A stretch of DNA of 64,000 nt, taken from assembly GCA_030831165.1 (NCBI GenBank), contig JAURLP010000009.1:1-64000 (forward strand), given 5' to 3'. Position numbers and translations under genes: made by a program. Numbering within the stretch: position 1 is the first letter of the stretch; the number at the start of each line of letters is the position of its first letter. This document shows, piece by piece, positions 46,740 through 55,826 of this stretch. This DNA is from Gammaproteobacteria bacterium (GTDB taxonomy: Bacteria; Pseudomonadota; Gammaproteobacteria; Pseudomonadales; Pseudohongiellaceae). A model generated the notes under the pieces. The model saw only the letters and a program-made list of their open reading frames with translations. It made no database searches and was not told the DNA's origin.

Positions 46740-48470
46740 TCAACAATCACTAAAATTACTGAGAGCACAAGCCTGCGCCCTTGCTTTAGCTGCAACTATT
46801 TCTTCTTCATTTAATTCCTGTTCAAGCGCCTGAACATAAATGTCAGCTTGAGCGTAACCTTGTTCAGCAGATAACCATGCCCACATATAGGCAGTAGACA
46901 AGGATGCCGCTTCCACGCCAAGCCCATTCACATACATAACGGCAAGATTAGCCTGTGCAGGGGCAAAGCCCAGGCTTGCAGCAGACCTGTAAAAATATAC
47001 CGCTTCGTCGTGATCCTGATCTGCTCCCTGCCCATTGGCATACATAATGCCGAGGTTTAACATCGCTTGTACATTATTTTGTTCAGCTGCTAAACGATAA
47101 TAGCGAATAGTTTCACGAAGATCTTGTTCAACACCAAGGCCGTTGGAATATAACCAGCCAAGATTTAAAAATGCCTGGGAATAATTCTTTTCAGCAGCAA
47201 GGCTATACAGGCTTATAGCTCGCTCAATATCCTGCTCAACCCCTTGCCCATTAATATACATAACAGCCAGATTGGTTTGTGCTTCCGGGTTTTGCTGCTC
47301 AGCTGCCAAGCCGAAATATCTAGCGGCTTCGCCATAATTCTGAGGAACGCCAACGCCTAAATATAGTTTATTGCCCAAAGCCACTTGGGCTTGAACAAAA
47401 TCCTGCTGAGCAGCGAGTTGATACAGGCTGGCTGCAATAGTGGAATTTTGAGGAAAACCTTCTCCCGTATCATATTTAACCCCAAGCGTGAATTGTGCTT
47501 CAGCGCTGCCAAAGTCAGCGGCTCTTTCATACAATCTTAAAGCCTGATCATAATTTTTTTCCACACCATAGCCGAACTCGAATAAAACTCCCAGCATATA
47601 GATAGCATCTTCATCACTTTGGCCAGCGGCTTCAGTAAAGAGACTTCTCGCCAAATCATAGTCCTGAGCGACTACTGACCCTTCCAGATAGATATTGCCT
47701 AAATATACTTGGGCTGGCGAATAATCCTGTTCAGCCGCAAGTTCATAGAGTTCAATGGCGGTGTCAAAATTCTGCTCAACACCCTGCCCTGTGTAATATT
47801 GATTTCCTAGATTTACCTGAGCGGGAGCATAGCCCTTTTCGGCGGCTTGTTGATATAAGCGAATAGCTTCATCCAAATCTGAACCCACGCCTTGTCCCGT
47901 TAAATACAGATTACCCAAAGCCACTAAAGCCTGTTCATCACCCAAGTCTGCAGCTGTCGAATAAAAACTCACTGCTTCATCTAAATCCTTATCCACTCCT
48001 TGCCCATTAAAATACATATTCCCCAGTTTCATATGAGCTGGAGCATAGTCTTGATCTGCAGCTTCCTGGTATAGACGGTATGCTTCTTCAGGGTTAGGTA
48101 CACCCTGTAGGCCAGCAAAGTACCTGTCTCCTATTGCTACAAGTGCTTCAGCGTTGCCTGCATCAGCGGCCAGTTGAAACAACCTGCCAGCCTCAACAAC
48201 ATTTTCCTCGACACCCTCTCCATTGTCATACATAGATCCTAATCTAACTTGGGCTTCAGCAATACCCTGGTTTGCCAACTCAGTAAATTGTGCCAAAGCT
48301 GCTTCAAAATCACCGGATTCATATGCCAATAATGCAGACTCCAATTCAGATTCAGCGGCATAAATACTTAATGGTAAAAGTGAACAGCTAATAAGCAGAA
48401 TCAAACATTTAAAACGAAAAAGTTTGTAATAGAAAAAATAGCTTTTTAGGAAAAATTTATACACGAGCAT
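46740..48470 (-). CDS. Exported Sel1-like repeat protein
   Basis: A 576-residue protein with an N-terminal signal (LILLISCSLLPLSIYAA) and thirteen consecutive Sel1 repeats of almost exactly 36 residues (pattern A-x-x-x-Y-x-x-A-A-x-x-x-x-x-x-A-x-x-x-L-G-x-M-Y-x-x-G-x-G-V), from about residue 50 to 520. A C-terminal helix and a Cys-containing tail end in SNFSDC. Sel1 proteins are scaffolds for protein-protein interaction, often at the envelope. Partner unknown. The 36-residue spacing and high identity between repeats suggest expansion by duplication. Confidence 0.88.
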   Translation of the reverse strand: MLVYKFFLKSYFFYYKLFRFKCLILLISCSLLPLSIYAAESELESALLAYESGDFEAALAQFTELANQGIAEAQVRLGSMYDNGEGVEENVVEAGRLFQLAADAGNAEALVAIGDRYFAGLQGVPNPEEAYRLYQEAADQDYAPAHMKLGNMYFNGQGVDKDLDEAVSFYSTAADLGDEQALVALGNLYLTGQGVGSDLDEAIRLYQQAAEKGYAPAQVNLGNQYYTGQGVEQNFDTAIELYELAAEQDYSPAQVYLGNIYLEGSVVAQDYDLARSLFTEAAGQSDEDAIYMLGVLFEFGYGVEKNYDQALRLYERAADFGSAEAQFTLGVKYDTGEGFPQNSTIAASLYQLAAQQDFVQAQVALGNKLYLGVGVPQNYGEAARYFGLAAEQQNPEAQTNLAVMYINGQGVEQDIERAISLYSLAAEKNYSQAFLNLGWLYSNGLGVEQDLRETIRYYRLAAEQNNVQAMLNLGIMYANGQGADQDHDEAVYFYRSAASLGFAPAQANLAVMYVNGLGVEAASLSTAYMWAWLSAEQGYAQADIYVQALEQELNEEEIVAAKARAQACALSNFSDC

Positions 48471-48602
48471 TTTTATCTTTCAGATGTTCTTGGATGTATT
48501 TTTATCAATTATAGGGGGCGAATTTATTCTTTTTTTCATTGAGGCGCAATTGCCAATCTTTTAGAAAGTCGATTTATCCAATATCAACTTCCCATAGACA
48601 TA

Positions 48603-48633
48603 AAAAAAGACCAGCACATGGCTGGTCTTTTTT
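48603..48633 (-). terminator. Rho-independent terminator after the DUF6152 gene
   Basis: Inverted repeat AAAGACCAGC / GCTGGTCTTT around a five-base loop, with T runs on both strands, lying 22 bases after the stop of the minus-strand gene at 48655-49050. Confidence 0.88.
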
Positions 48634-48654
48634 ACTAAGGGCTTGTACTAGTGA

Positions 48655-49050
48655 TCACTCATCAGCTGGATTAATGGCAAATCCATTCAAAGGATTCATC
48701 GTTCGGCCATTAACAACAGCATCAAACCATGCAGCTGCTGGACGTCCATCACTTAGAGGATTACCTCGAATAGTAATTGGCGTACCTGCTGGTAAATCGC
48801 TGCGTTTTATCCCGGCTCTCAGCAATGAGCTGGGTCCTTCTGCTTCGAAACCCCAGGTTGTTACTGAACCATCTTCGTTGGTGACATCAACAATCAGCCA
48901 TGAATGTGGGTTAGTATATTGAAACTGCTTTACTACACCACTAACTTCAACCAGCTGAGTGTAATCAAACATTGCACCAGAATGGTGTGCAAAGCTTGGT
49001 AAACTCAAAAAAGACAGCAGGGCCAAGCCTGTAATTAAATGTTTTTTCAT
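48655..49050 (-). CDS. Secreted DUF6152-family protein
   Basis: About 131 residues with signal peptide (LITGLALLSFLSLPSFA) then HHSGAMFDYTQLVEVSGVVKQFQYTNPHSWL, ending with a repeated WGFEAEGPSSLL and NPLSDGRPAAAWF. This matches DUF6152, small periplasmic OB-like proteins of unknown function found beside PQQ or other oxidoreductase genes. A GTG 21 bases upstream is in frame, but AAGGAG sits seven bases before ATG 49050, which decides the start. It follows the secreted gene at 49100 and is probably co-transcribed with it. Confidence 0.78.
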   Translation of the reverse strand: MKKHLITGLALLSFLSLPSFAHHSGAMFDYTQLVEVSGVVKQFQYTNPHSWLIVDVTNEDGSVTTWGFEAEGPSSLLRAGIKRSDLPAGTPITIRGNPLSDGRPAAAWFDAVVNGRTMNPLNGFAINPADE

Positions 49051-49099
49051 AATCTTTCTCCTTAATCTCACTCTACAATTTTAACGTTATACCCTGACA

Positions 49100-50032
49100 T
49101 TATAAACCATCTAGAAAATCAAATTCTGAAAATTGGCTAGTACCATCTTCAAGAATAATAATCTCGTTATTCACATTCTCTCCACACCACCAGTAGCGAA
49201 TTCTCAGTAAGGTGTCGTCATTTTCGAGTTCTATCCAGCTTTGACGAGAGTACCAGGGCTCTGCCAAATTAACCGGATCAAACACCCAGAAATCAGCTTC
49301 AAGTAAAATGCCACTGACCTTGCGCCAGCGTTCAACAACTTCAACCTGGTCTGAATAATTTGGCTGGGTTCCACGTTGATATTGGCCTGCATTAAGGTAA
49401 GTAGTGTGAGTGACCAGGATATCATCATCCCAGAAACCAATAGTATCGCCATTCCATGTCGAATAAGCATCTTCTGGTGCTGTATGTGCTCGACCATCGG
49501 TATAAACCCTGCGCACATCATTTACCATCTCATTGATTAGCCATGTCTGGTCAGGTGTGACTATAAACTCATGTAAAAAGGGTTCACTCGCCCAGCGCGG
49601 GTGCCCTGGTGGACGACAATCTGAAATAGGATCATATTCACCACCGGTAGCGGCTATTTGATCAATTTTAGCTTGCCGTGCTGCCATACCAACTTCTGTC
49701 AATTGAGCAGTTGTTTGATCCGCGGGAATATCCGGATCGAAAGAAAGACCACCCCTGGTTCTCGTGTAAATACCTGACCAATCGAATTCGGGTCGAGCCA
49801 TATCCTGCCAGGTCAACTGGTCACCACCGCTAGCCTGTCGTTCCAGGTACTGATACATTTCAAAAGCGGTATCAAATTCTTCGCCAAATGCCTGCAGGCG
49901 TTGCTTGTTATTTTGCCACTGAGCATCACCCTCACCATATTCCAGCCAACCTACAAAATCCTGTGCCAAAGCACTGAATGGTGAAGATAAGGCCAGGGTG
50001 AAAGCTGTTGCTTTAAATATTGATCTGTTCAT
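49100..50032 (-). CDS. Secreted protein of unknown family, copy C
   Basis: A 310-residue protein with signal peptide (ATAFTLALSSPFSALAQ). It has VRRVYTDGRAHTAPEDAYSTWNGDTIGFWDDDILVTHTTYLNAGQYQRGT, YSDQVEVVERW and ADFWVFDPVNLAEPWYSRQSW. The same order of elements occurs in the products at 44000 and 45905. Co-directional with the DUF6152 gene 49 bases downstream. Members of this arrangement are common in marine gammaproteobacteria, but no function is known. Confidence 0.72.
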   Translation of the reverse strand: MNRSIFKATAFTLALSSPFSALAQDFVGWLEYGEGDAQWQNNKQRLQAFGEEFDTAFEMYQYLERQASGGDQLTWQDMARPEFDWSGIYTRTRGGLSFDPDIPADQTTAQLTEVGMAARQAKIDQIAATGGEYDPISDCRPPGHPRWASEPFLHEFIVTPDQTWLINEMVNDVRRVYTDGRAHTAPEDAYSTWNGDTIGFWDDDILVTHTTYLNAGQYQRGTQPNYSDQVEVVERWRKVSGILLEADFWVFDPVNLAEPWYSRQSWIELENDDTLLRIRYWWCGENVNNEIIILEDGTSQFSEFDFLDGL

Positions 50033-50340
50033 TTTATTTAAACTCCAACTAAATGTTCCTTATTATAACAGCCGCACAGTATATAAACGATTACTGGAAA
50101 GTGCCATAAAACTATTGAGCTGGTGATTATGCATATAAAATGACCAAGGTCAATTACGGTTGCAGCTGCCAACAATCAGTTAGAAGCGCCATAATAAAAT
50201 GCCGAAATCTCTGCAAATACCCTAGACCTCCCAGGAAAACAGGATTATTCTTTGACGAAGCATCGTCTGGAAAAGACAAATTAAAGAATCGTAACTATTT
50301 TTTGTAGTTAGTTACCTTGAGATACCGGGGCTAACATCCA
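50033..50340. other. Divergent intergenic region with a TGACC/GGTCA palindrome
   Basis: About 308 bases between divergent genes at 49100 and 50341, with no supportable reading frame. A perfect 12-base palindrome TGACCAAGGTCA lies at 50141-50152, a size and symmetry fitting an operator for a dimeric regulator. No regulator gene is adjacent. Confidence 0.4.
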
Positions 50341-51909
50341 ATGTGGAAATTATTCCGCACCAGCATATATAAGGTCAGCATCGCATCACTCAGATTAGTC
50401 ATAAGCTTGTTTATGACAATCTTTGCCGGCTCAGTATTTGCTCAAGTCTTGTTCGACTCCTCGAATCTGATTTTTGAAATCACCTTACCTACAGATACTT
50501 CAATAACGCTCTTCACAGACAATGAAGCGTCTGATGAAGAAAATCTAGCCTTGCTTGAGTCAATAGCCCGTTATAAAGAAGCCATCAATAATATTCAGCT
50601 GACAGTTAACGATCCTTATAATTTTGAATTACTCGAGGAATATACTAGCCTGGGAGATGCTTATAGATCCCTTGGGCAACATGAAGAAGCCATCAGTCAC
50701 TATGACAGCGCCATTCAGATTAGCAAAATTAATGGCGGCCTCTACAACCTGGATCAGCTACCTCTACTGGAAAAAATCATTCAAAGTTATCTAGCTTTGG
50801 GCGATATGGATAATGCTGGGCTGTGGCATGAGTACAGCCACTATTTACACCTGGAAAATTATGATGCAGCTGATCTTGAAATGGTGAATGCAACTTTTTC
50901 CCTGACAAAATGGTATATCGCTAATTTTTTCAGAAGTAACTTTCAAAGCCCCAATCAAAATTTGCAAATGGTGGAAAACCAGTTATCACGTACAGCTAGA
51001 GCCACGTCTGCAATGAATGAAAATGATTCGCTTATTAATAGCTTTATGGCGAACCCTAATAATGCCCAGTTCGAAAATATTTTGAATGGTAATATAAGAG
51101 GGGTGACGCCAAGAGACATAGAGCATCCTCTCTTGTTGAAAGTGGGCAGTATTTATGAAGATCTACAAGAAAATATCTATGCTGCAGATCAACCCGATGT
51201 AGGCTCTATCGTCCAAACGGCAAGGCGCATAGCCGAATTATCATTTATAACCAAGCAAGAAATGGATTTTGAAAGGCAAAACCCTAATCTTAATCTAAAT
51301 TACGCTAATTCCAGGGTCCGAGCGTATAGAAATTCTCAACAAAGAATGGATCAAAGCTATAACAGCGGTAGAAACGCTCTGGAATATATAGTTAACTTGT
51401 TGAGAGCTGTCGAAGCCCGCCCTGGCTTCCTGGCCTCCGCCTTAATTGAATTAGGTGACTGGCACCTAGCTTATGGAAAAATCCCTGCTGCTCAAACTGC
51501 CTATGAGGATGCCTATAGGGTAATGGTAGAAGACATGGGGCTATCAGCAGAGGCTGCAGACCAAGCTTTCAACAACCCTGTGCCCTATCAAATTCCCCGA
51601 ATAGCAACCCATATGTTCACAAGAAGGAGTGCGGGGCTTTCAAATGATATTGATCTGGATTATCAGGGTTATTTTGATGTAAGTTTTACCATTGACAGCC
51701 AGGGTAATGCTGATGATATTGTATTTCTCGCGAGCAATATGGATGACGTTCAAAATGAAGAAGACACCACAGAAGATCTCACCTGGCGAATACAAAGTTT
51801 AATTCAATCAAAGCTAAAGCTGGCTAAATTCCGACCCTATTTTAATCAGCAGACCCTGGTTAGCCCCGGGCAGGTCAAGCTTCGCTATTATTACGCTTTT
51901 GCAGATTAA
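50341..51909 (+). CDS. Exported helical-repeat protein with TonB-C-like domain, copy 1
   Basis: A 522-residue protein with signal peptide (LVISLFMTIFAGSVFAQ). About residues 85-150 contain TPR-like helices (LGDAYRSLGQHEEAISHYDSAI). The middle contains TARRIAELSFITKQEMDFER and YNSGRNALEYIVNLL, followed by a TPR-like ALIELGDWHLAYGKIPAAQTAYEDAY. The last 100 residues (GYFDVSFTIDSQGNADDIVFL ... LKLAKFRPYF ... VKLRYYYAF) have the beta-alpha-beta pattern and the KFRPxF motif of the TonB C-terminal fold. The adjacent gene at 52035 is a paralogue. Role unknown; periplasmic. Confidence 0.75.
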   Translation: MWKLFRTSIYKVSIASLRLVISLFMTIFAGSVFAQVLFDSSNLIFEITLPTDTSITLFTDNEASDEENLALLESIARYKEAINNIQLTVNDPYNFELLEEYTSLGDAYRSLGQHEEAISHYDSAIQISKINGGLYNLDQLPLLEKIIQSYLALGDMDNAGLWHEYSHYLHLENYDAADLEMVNATFSLTKWYIANFFRSNFQSPNQNLQMVENQLSRTARATSAMNENDSLINSFMANPNNAQFENILNGNIRGVTPRDIEHPLLLKVGSIYEDLQENIYAADQPDVGSIVQTARRIAELSFITKQEMDFERQNPNLNLNYANSRVRAYRNSQQRMDQSYNSGRNALEYIVNLLRAVEARPGFLASALIELGDWHLAYGKIPAAQTAYEDAYRVMVEDMGLSAEAADQAFNNPVPYQIPRIATHMFTRRSAGLSNDIDLDYQGYFDVSFTIDSQGNADDIVFLASNMDDVQNEEDTTEDLTWRIQSLIQSKLKLAKFRPYFNQQTLVSPGQVKLRYYYAFAD

Positions 51910-52034
51910 TATTTAAACAGCTGAGTGCCTGTTACTACAAGCTTTGCTATATAGGTCATTACGAATATTTAAGCATGATAGCTTGGATGACAGGCTAATA
52001 AAAATAGTGATTAAAATAATAAGAAGAACGGTCC

Positions 52035-53543
52035 ATGAAAATTTTTCGCATTCACCCAAATAGAAGTTCAGCCCTGCATTGTTTGTGTATTATTTTTGCT
52101 TCTTTTATTCCTAACTCAGGAAATGCCCAGAATTTTGAATTAGCAAACCTTTTCTTTACACCTGTTCCACTGGATCAAGCTGATCTAATAACCCTCAATG
52201 CTGGCGGCGCATCAGAAAGTGACAAACAATCAGCCGCAGCGGCAATCCCCAGGTTTCAATCAGAAATAAGCGCTATGGAAGCCGAAAACCGCAATGATCC
52301 CGAGCTGGTAACACAACTCAACACCCTTGGAGTAGCGCAACAAACAATTGATCTACATGAAGACGCCATTGCCACTTTTGCCAAATCTGCAGCGGTCGCC
52401 GTGGATATTTTTGGAGAAGATAGCCTGCAGCAGGCACCTATGCTTGAGCAAGCTATTCTTAGTCATTTGAAATTAAACAACATATCTGAAATCACTGAAA
52501 TTGAAGAATTACTATATGAACTTAGATCTGTGCAATTTGCTGCCGATTCATCGGAAATGTACTCAGCGATGACTAACCTGGCAAACTGGTATACCTCTGC
52601 CTATTTCAAAGAAGGTTACTTGTCTCAAAATCCAGGTTTTATTCCAAGAGTAAGCTCCTCCCAGCGCGTGACTCGTCAAGTAGGTGTCGGAGGAGGTGCT
52701 TCAAACGATGGCAGTGATACAAACATTGGCAATAGAGGCAATCTGATGGAAGCAATAGCCAATGGCAGTGCTCGTGATGTCAATATTAATGATGTTATTG
52801 ACCTTCGTTTGCGAAAACTTGAAAACTTATATGAGGAGTACCAGGCCAGTTACGGTAGCAATACTACCCTTAACATAGTCGTTGATGTAGCAAGAAGAAT
52901 TGCACGCCTGTCTTATCATGCTAAGCAGGAAATGGATTTCGAAAGAGAAGGCAACATTTTTGATCCCAACTATAACAATTCACGTGAAGAAGCCCTGCGC
53001 AATTCGGATCAGCGCCGAGATGAAAGTTACACTGTGGGTAAAGTAGCGCTGGAATATGTATCCAACCTGATACAGTCAGCTGAAGGTGTTGGCGCTGAAC
53101 AGATGGCATTGGCCTTATTTGATTTGGCAGACTGGGAATTGGCCTATGGTAGAGTTGAGCCTGCAAGAGAAGGTTATCAGGCTGGTTATCAGATATTGCG
53201 CGATGAAGGCTTTAACGATGCAAGTATTGATAGGGCCTTGACTCCAGTTGCTCCTGTCACTATCCCCAGAGTTGCAGCATTCCCTGCAACGCATCAAACT
53301 TCAGGGAGTTTGGGGCTTGTCCCATATCCAAACTACCTGGGTTATATGGATATACGTTTTTCTATAGATGAGTTAGGAAATACCAGCGATCTTACAATTT
53401 TAGGAAGTAGTGAAAACGGCAACTCAAGTATTCAAAATATCCTGGAACGCCAAATTAACCTGACCAAATTCCGACCTTTATTAAGAGCTGGGGAATTAGA
53501 GCCTCTGGAATCAATTGAGTATCGATACTATTATTCTTATTGA
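52035..53543 (+). CDS. Exported helical-repeat protein with TonB-C-like domain, copy 2
   Basis: A 502-residue paralogue of the upstream product. It shares VARRIARLSYHAKQEMDFERE, YNNSREEALRNSDQRRDESYTVGKVALEYVSNLI, LALFDLADWELAYGRVEPAREGYQAGY and the C-terminal GYMDIRFSIDELGNTSDLTIL ... INLTKFRPLLRAGE ... IEYRYYYSY. Signal peptide CLCIIFASFIPNSGNAQ. The N-terminal helical part is more diverged and has a Gly/Ser/Asn-rich insert near 210-225. Its own promoter or transcription with copy 1 (125-base gap) is possible. Function unknown. Confidence 0.75.
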   Translation: MKIFRIHPNRSSALHCLCIIFASFIPNSGNAQNFELANLFFTPVPLDQADLITLNAGGASESDKQSAAAAIPRFQSEISAMEAENRNDPELVTQLNTLGVAQQTIDLHEDAIATFAKSAAVAVDIFGEDSLQQAPMLEQAILSHLKLNNISEITEIEELLYELRSVQFAADSSEMYSAMTNLANWYTSAYFKEGYLSQNPGFIPRVSSSQRVTRQVGVGGGASNDGSDTNIGNRGNLMEAIANGSARDVNINDVIDLRLRKLENLYEEYQASYGSNTTLNIVVDVARRIARLSYHAKQEMDFEREGNIFDPNYNNSREEALRNSDQRRDESYTVGKVALEYVSNLIQSAEGVGAEQMALALFDLADWELAYGRVEPAREGYQAGYQILRDEGFNDASIDRALTPVAPVTIPRVAAFPATHQTSGSLGLVPYPNYLGYMDIRFSIDELGNTSDLTILGSSENGNSSIQNILERQINLTKFRPLLRAGELEPLESIEYRYYYSY

Positions 53544-53664
53544 TCTTCCATAGATGTTGAATTCTATAAACTAATAAATCTGGTGGGCTGAACCTTCAGA
53601 TACACATGCAGTAAATGTTGCGTAAAAAATTATTAATCTTTCCAACAAATCCAAACAGGTGCTT

Positions 53665-54996
53665 ATGATGAAAAAAATTATCTTGACTCTCATTCTCTCG
53701 CTCACGATTGCTGCCTGTTCTGAGGAAGCGGCCGAGCAAGGTCCTGTCACTGCAGATAGTGTGCCATCGCCGATAATGACTAACCTTACTACTGCAGCTA
53801 TTCCTGAAAATGGCTTTGTCATCAATAACGTAAAAATACTTGACGGTATGGGTGGTGTGATTGAGCATGGATCAATTGTTGTCCAGGGCGACAGAATTAT
53901 TTCTGTTAATGATGGCGACTCTAATGTGGCAGGAGCATTAACCATCGACGCGGAAGGCAGAACCCTTATGCCTGGTTATATTGATGCCCATCGCCATATT
54001 ATTACTGGTGCCAACCCTGCAGACTGGCTGGAAAACCAGGCAGAAACTGATATGCAGGCATTTCTTGAGGCTGGTTTTACCACTCTTCTATCAGCCGGTG
54101 ATGCCCCAGACCAGATTCTTGAATTAAGGCGTATGACAGCCGAAGGTAATATTTTGGGGCCACGTATTGTTGCAGCGCAATTTACGGGTCTGGCTGCAGC
54201 AAACGGTATGGCTGGTATAGAAGGTGATCCAGCTCGTTTTGATAATGCTCGCCCTCCTCTAAGAGCAACTGAAGCCATGCCAGCTCTACCTGAAGAAGTC
54301 GTACGAGGCCAAGTTCAAGCTTTGTTTGATAGAGGCTTTGATGCCGCAAAAAACGTCATTAATGTCTCTCCGGGAGGGCCTGAAGAAGAAGCGCTCTCTA
54401 TGATTGTAGAAGAAACGCAACGCTTAGGGATTCGCACCATTACCCACGCTGTCACAGTAATTGATACCCTGGCTGCAATGAGGGCGGGTGTTGATCAGTT
54501 AGTACATACACCGCATATTGGTATGTTGACCCTAGATGAAGCCCAACAAATAGCTGACTCCAATATCCCGATGACGTCAACACTTGGTATTTTTGTACCC
54601 TTTTTTGACGAGAACAATGAGCCCATCTTTAGAGATGAGCTCCCTTTCCCCTGGGATACAATTTCGAGTGCTGGGCAGGGGCCCGTTAACGCCCGATTGT
54701 TATGGGAAGCAGGTGTTGTCTATGGCTTTGGTACTGATACCCGATATGAGCCTAGCTTGACCTTGAAACATGAGCTGAAATCGCTATTTCTGGTGTTTTC
54801 GGAGCAGGACATCCTTAGAATCATGGGGCAAAATGCTGCAATCAATATTGCGATGGAAGATGAGATAGGCACCCTGGAAGCCGGCAAAATCGCAGACCTT
54901 GTGTTAGTTGACGGCGACCCTGAAGCTGATATTTTCGATTTGCTTAACGTTGATCTGGTGATTAAAAATGGCCAGTTTGTTGTTGATAAACGCTAG
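53665..54996 (+). CDS. Amidohydrolase-family lipoprotein
   Basis: About 443 residues. Lipoprotein signal with lipobox IAAC (Cys18). The amidohydrolase TIM-barrel has GRTLMPGYIDAHRHI (metal His109, His111), AAKNVINVSPGG (possible bridging-Lys position), RTITHAV, DQLVHTPHIG and YGFGTDTRYEPS (late Asp), then GTLEAGKIADLVLVDGDPEAD as in imidazolonepropionase/prolidase-like enzymes. Probably a periplasmic or outer-membrane metal hydrolase acting on a peptide or cyclic amide; substrate unknown. In-frame GTG 53659 lies upstream; CAGG five bases before ATG 53665 favours that start. Confidence 0.85.
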   Translation: MMKKIILTLILSLTIAACSEEAAEQGPVTADSVPSPIMTNLTTAAIPENGFVINNVKILDGMGGVIEHGSIVVQGDRIISVNDGDSNVAGALTIDAEGRTLMPGYIDAHRHIITGANPADWLENQAETDMQAFLEAGFTTLLSAGDAPDQILELRRMTAEGNILGPRIVAAQFTGLAAANGMAGIEGDPARFDNARPPLRATEAMPALPEEVVRGQVQALFDRGFDAAKNVINVSPGGPEEEALSMIVEETQRLGIRTITHAVTVIDTLAAMRAGVDQLVHTPHIGMLTLDEAQQIADSNIPMTSTLGIFVPFFDENNEPIFRDELPFPWDTISSAGQGPVNARLLWEAGVVYGFGTDTRYEPSLTLKHELKSLFLVFSEQDILRIMGQNAAINIAMEDEIGTLEAGKIADLVLVDGDPEADIFDLLNVDLVIKNGQFVVDKR

Positions 54997-55061
54997 TTAT
55001 CATTTATCAAGGCATCGCGCTTAAAAGCTATTTAAGTAATTTACCTTCTTGTTGATAAACT

Positions 55062-55090
55062 TTGCATTTCAGGACATTAGGCTTTAGAAT
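55062..55090 (+). promoter_or_regulatory. Possible rpsU promoter
   Basis: TTGCAT, 17-base spacer, TAGAAT (55085-55090). The -10 is good, the -35 poor (only TTG matches). It lies 42 bases before the rpsU start, in the expected place. Confidence 0.4.
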
Positions 55091-55131
55091 CGCCGCCCTA
55101 ATTATATGTACAACAAAACCTCGGAGCATAA

Positions 55132-55347
55132 ATGCCTGTTGTAAGATTAAAAGAAAACGAGCCATTTGATGTCGCTTTGCGTCGATTTAAACGTTCTTGC
55201 GAAAAAGCCGGCATTCTGGCTGAAGTTCGTCGCCGTGAATTCTATGAAAAGCCTACTTCGATCCGTAAACGAAAAGCTACAGCTGCTGTGAAACGTCATG
55301 CGAAGAAAGTTTCACGCGACTCACGAAGAACTAAACGCCTCTACTAA
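55132..55347 (+). CDS. rpsU: 30S ribosomal protein S21
   Basis: Small basic ribosomal protein needed for base pairing of mRNA with 16S r[43 protein letters not shown] and a Lys/Arg-rich tail match the family exactly. Length 71. First gene of the rpsU-yqeY-dnaG-rpoD macromolecular-synthesis block. Confidence 0.97.
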   Translation: MPVVRLKENEPFDVALRRFKRSCEKAGILAEVRRREFYEKPTSIRKRKATAAVKRHAKKVSRDSRRTKRLY

Positions 55348-55373
55348 GCCTCAATTAGATAGAACCCCTTCAC

Positions 55374-55826
55374 ATGACTGAGCAGAACTTAAAATTCAGA
55401 ATCAGCGAGGCCATGAAAGATGCCATGCGCGCTAAAGATAAGCCTCGGCTTTCTGCTATTCGTCTAATGCTTGCAGAGCTCAAGAGAATCGAGGTCGATG
55501 AACGCATTGAGCTAGAAGATGACCGTATCCTCGGAATTCTGGACAAAATGCTAAAACAGCGCAGAGACTCTATAAAGCAGTACGAAGCTGGAGCACGTCA
55601 GGATTTGGCCGATGTTGAACAAGCTGAAATTGATGTCATCCAGGAATTTCTCCCCGCAGCACTCACTCAAGAAGAAATAATCAGTATTGTGGATGACGCT
55701 GTTAAAGAGTCTGGAGCAGCTTCCATGAAAGATATGGGAGCGGTTATGAATATCGTTAGGCCAAAAGCAATGGGGCGCGCCGATATGGGCCAAGTGAGCG
55801 CCCTTATTAAAACCAAGCTTTCCTGA
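55374..55826 (+). CDS. yqeY: GatB/YqeY-domain protein
   Basis: A 150-residue helical protein similar to the tail of GatB, thought to bind tRNA; function not settled. LKFRISEAMKDAMRAKDKPRLSAIRLMLAELKR, RRDSIKQYEAGARQDLADVEQAEI and the C-terminal KDMGAVMNIVRPKAMGRADMGQVSALIK are diagnostic. Conserved between rpsU and dnaG. Ends with TGA. Confidence 0.93.
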   Translation: MTEQNLKFRISEAMKDAMRAKDKPRLSAIRLMLAELKRIEVDERIELEDDRILGILDKMLKQRRDSIKQYEAGARQDLADVEQAEIDVIQEFLPAALTQEEIISIVDDAVKESGAASMKDMGAVMNIVRPKAMGRADMGQVSALIKTKLS

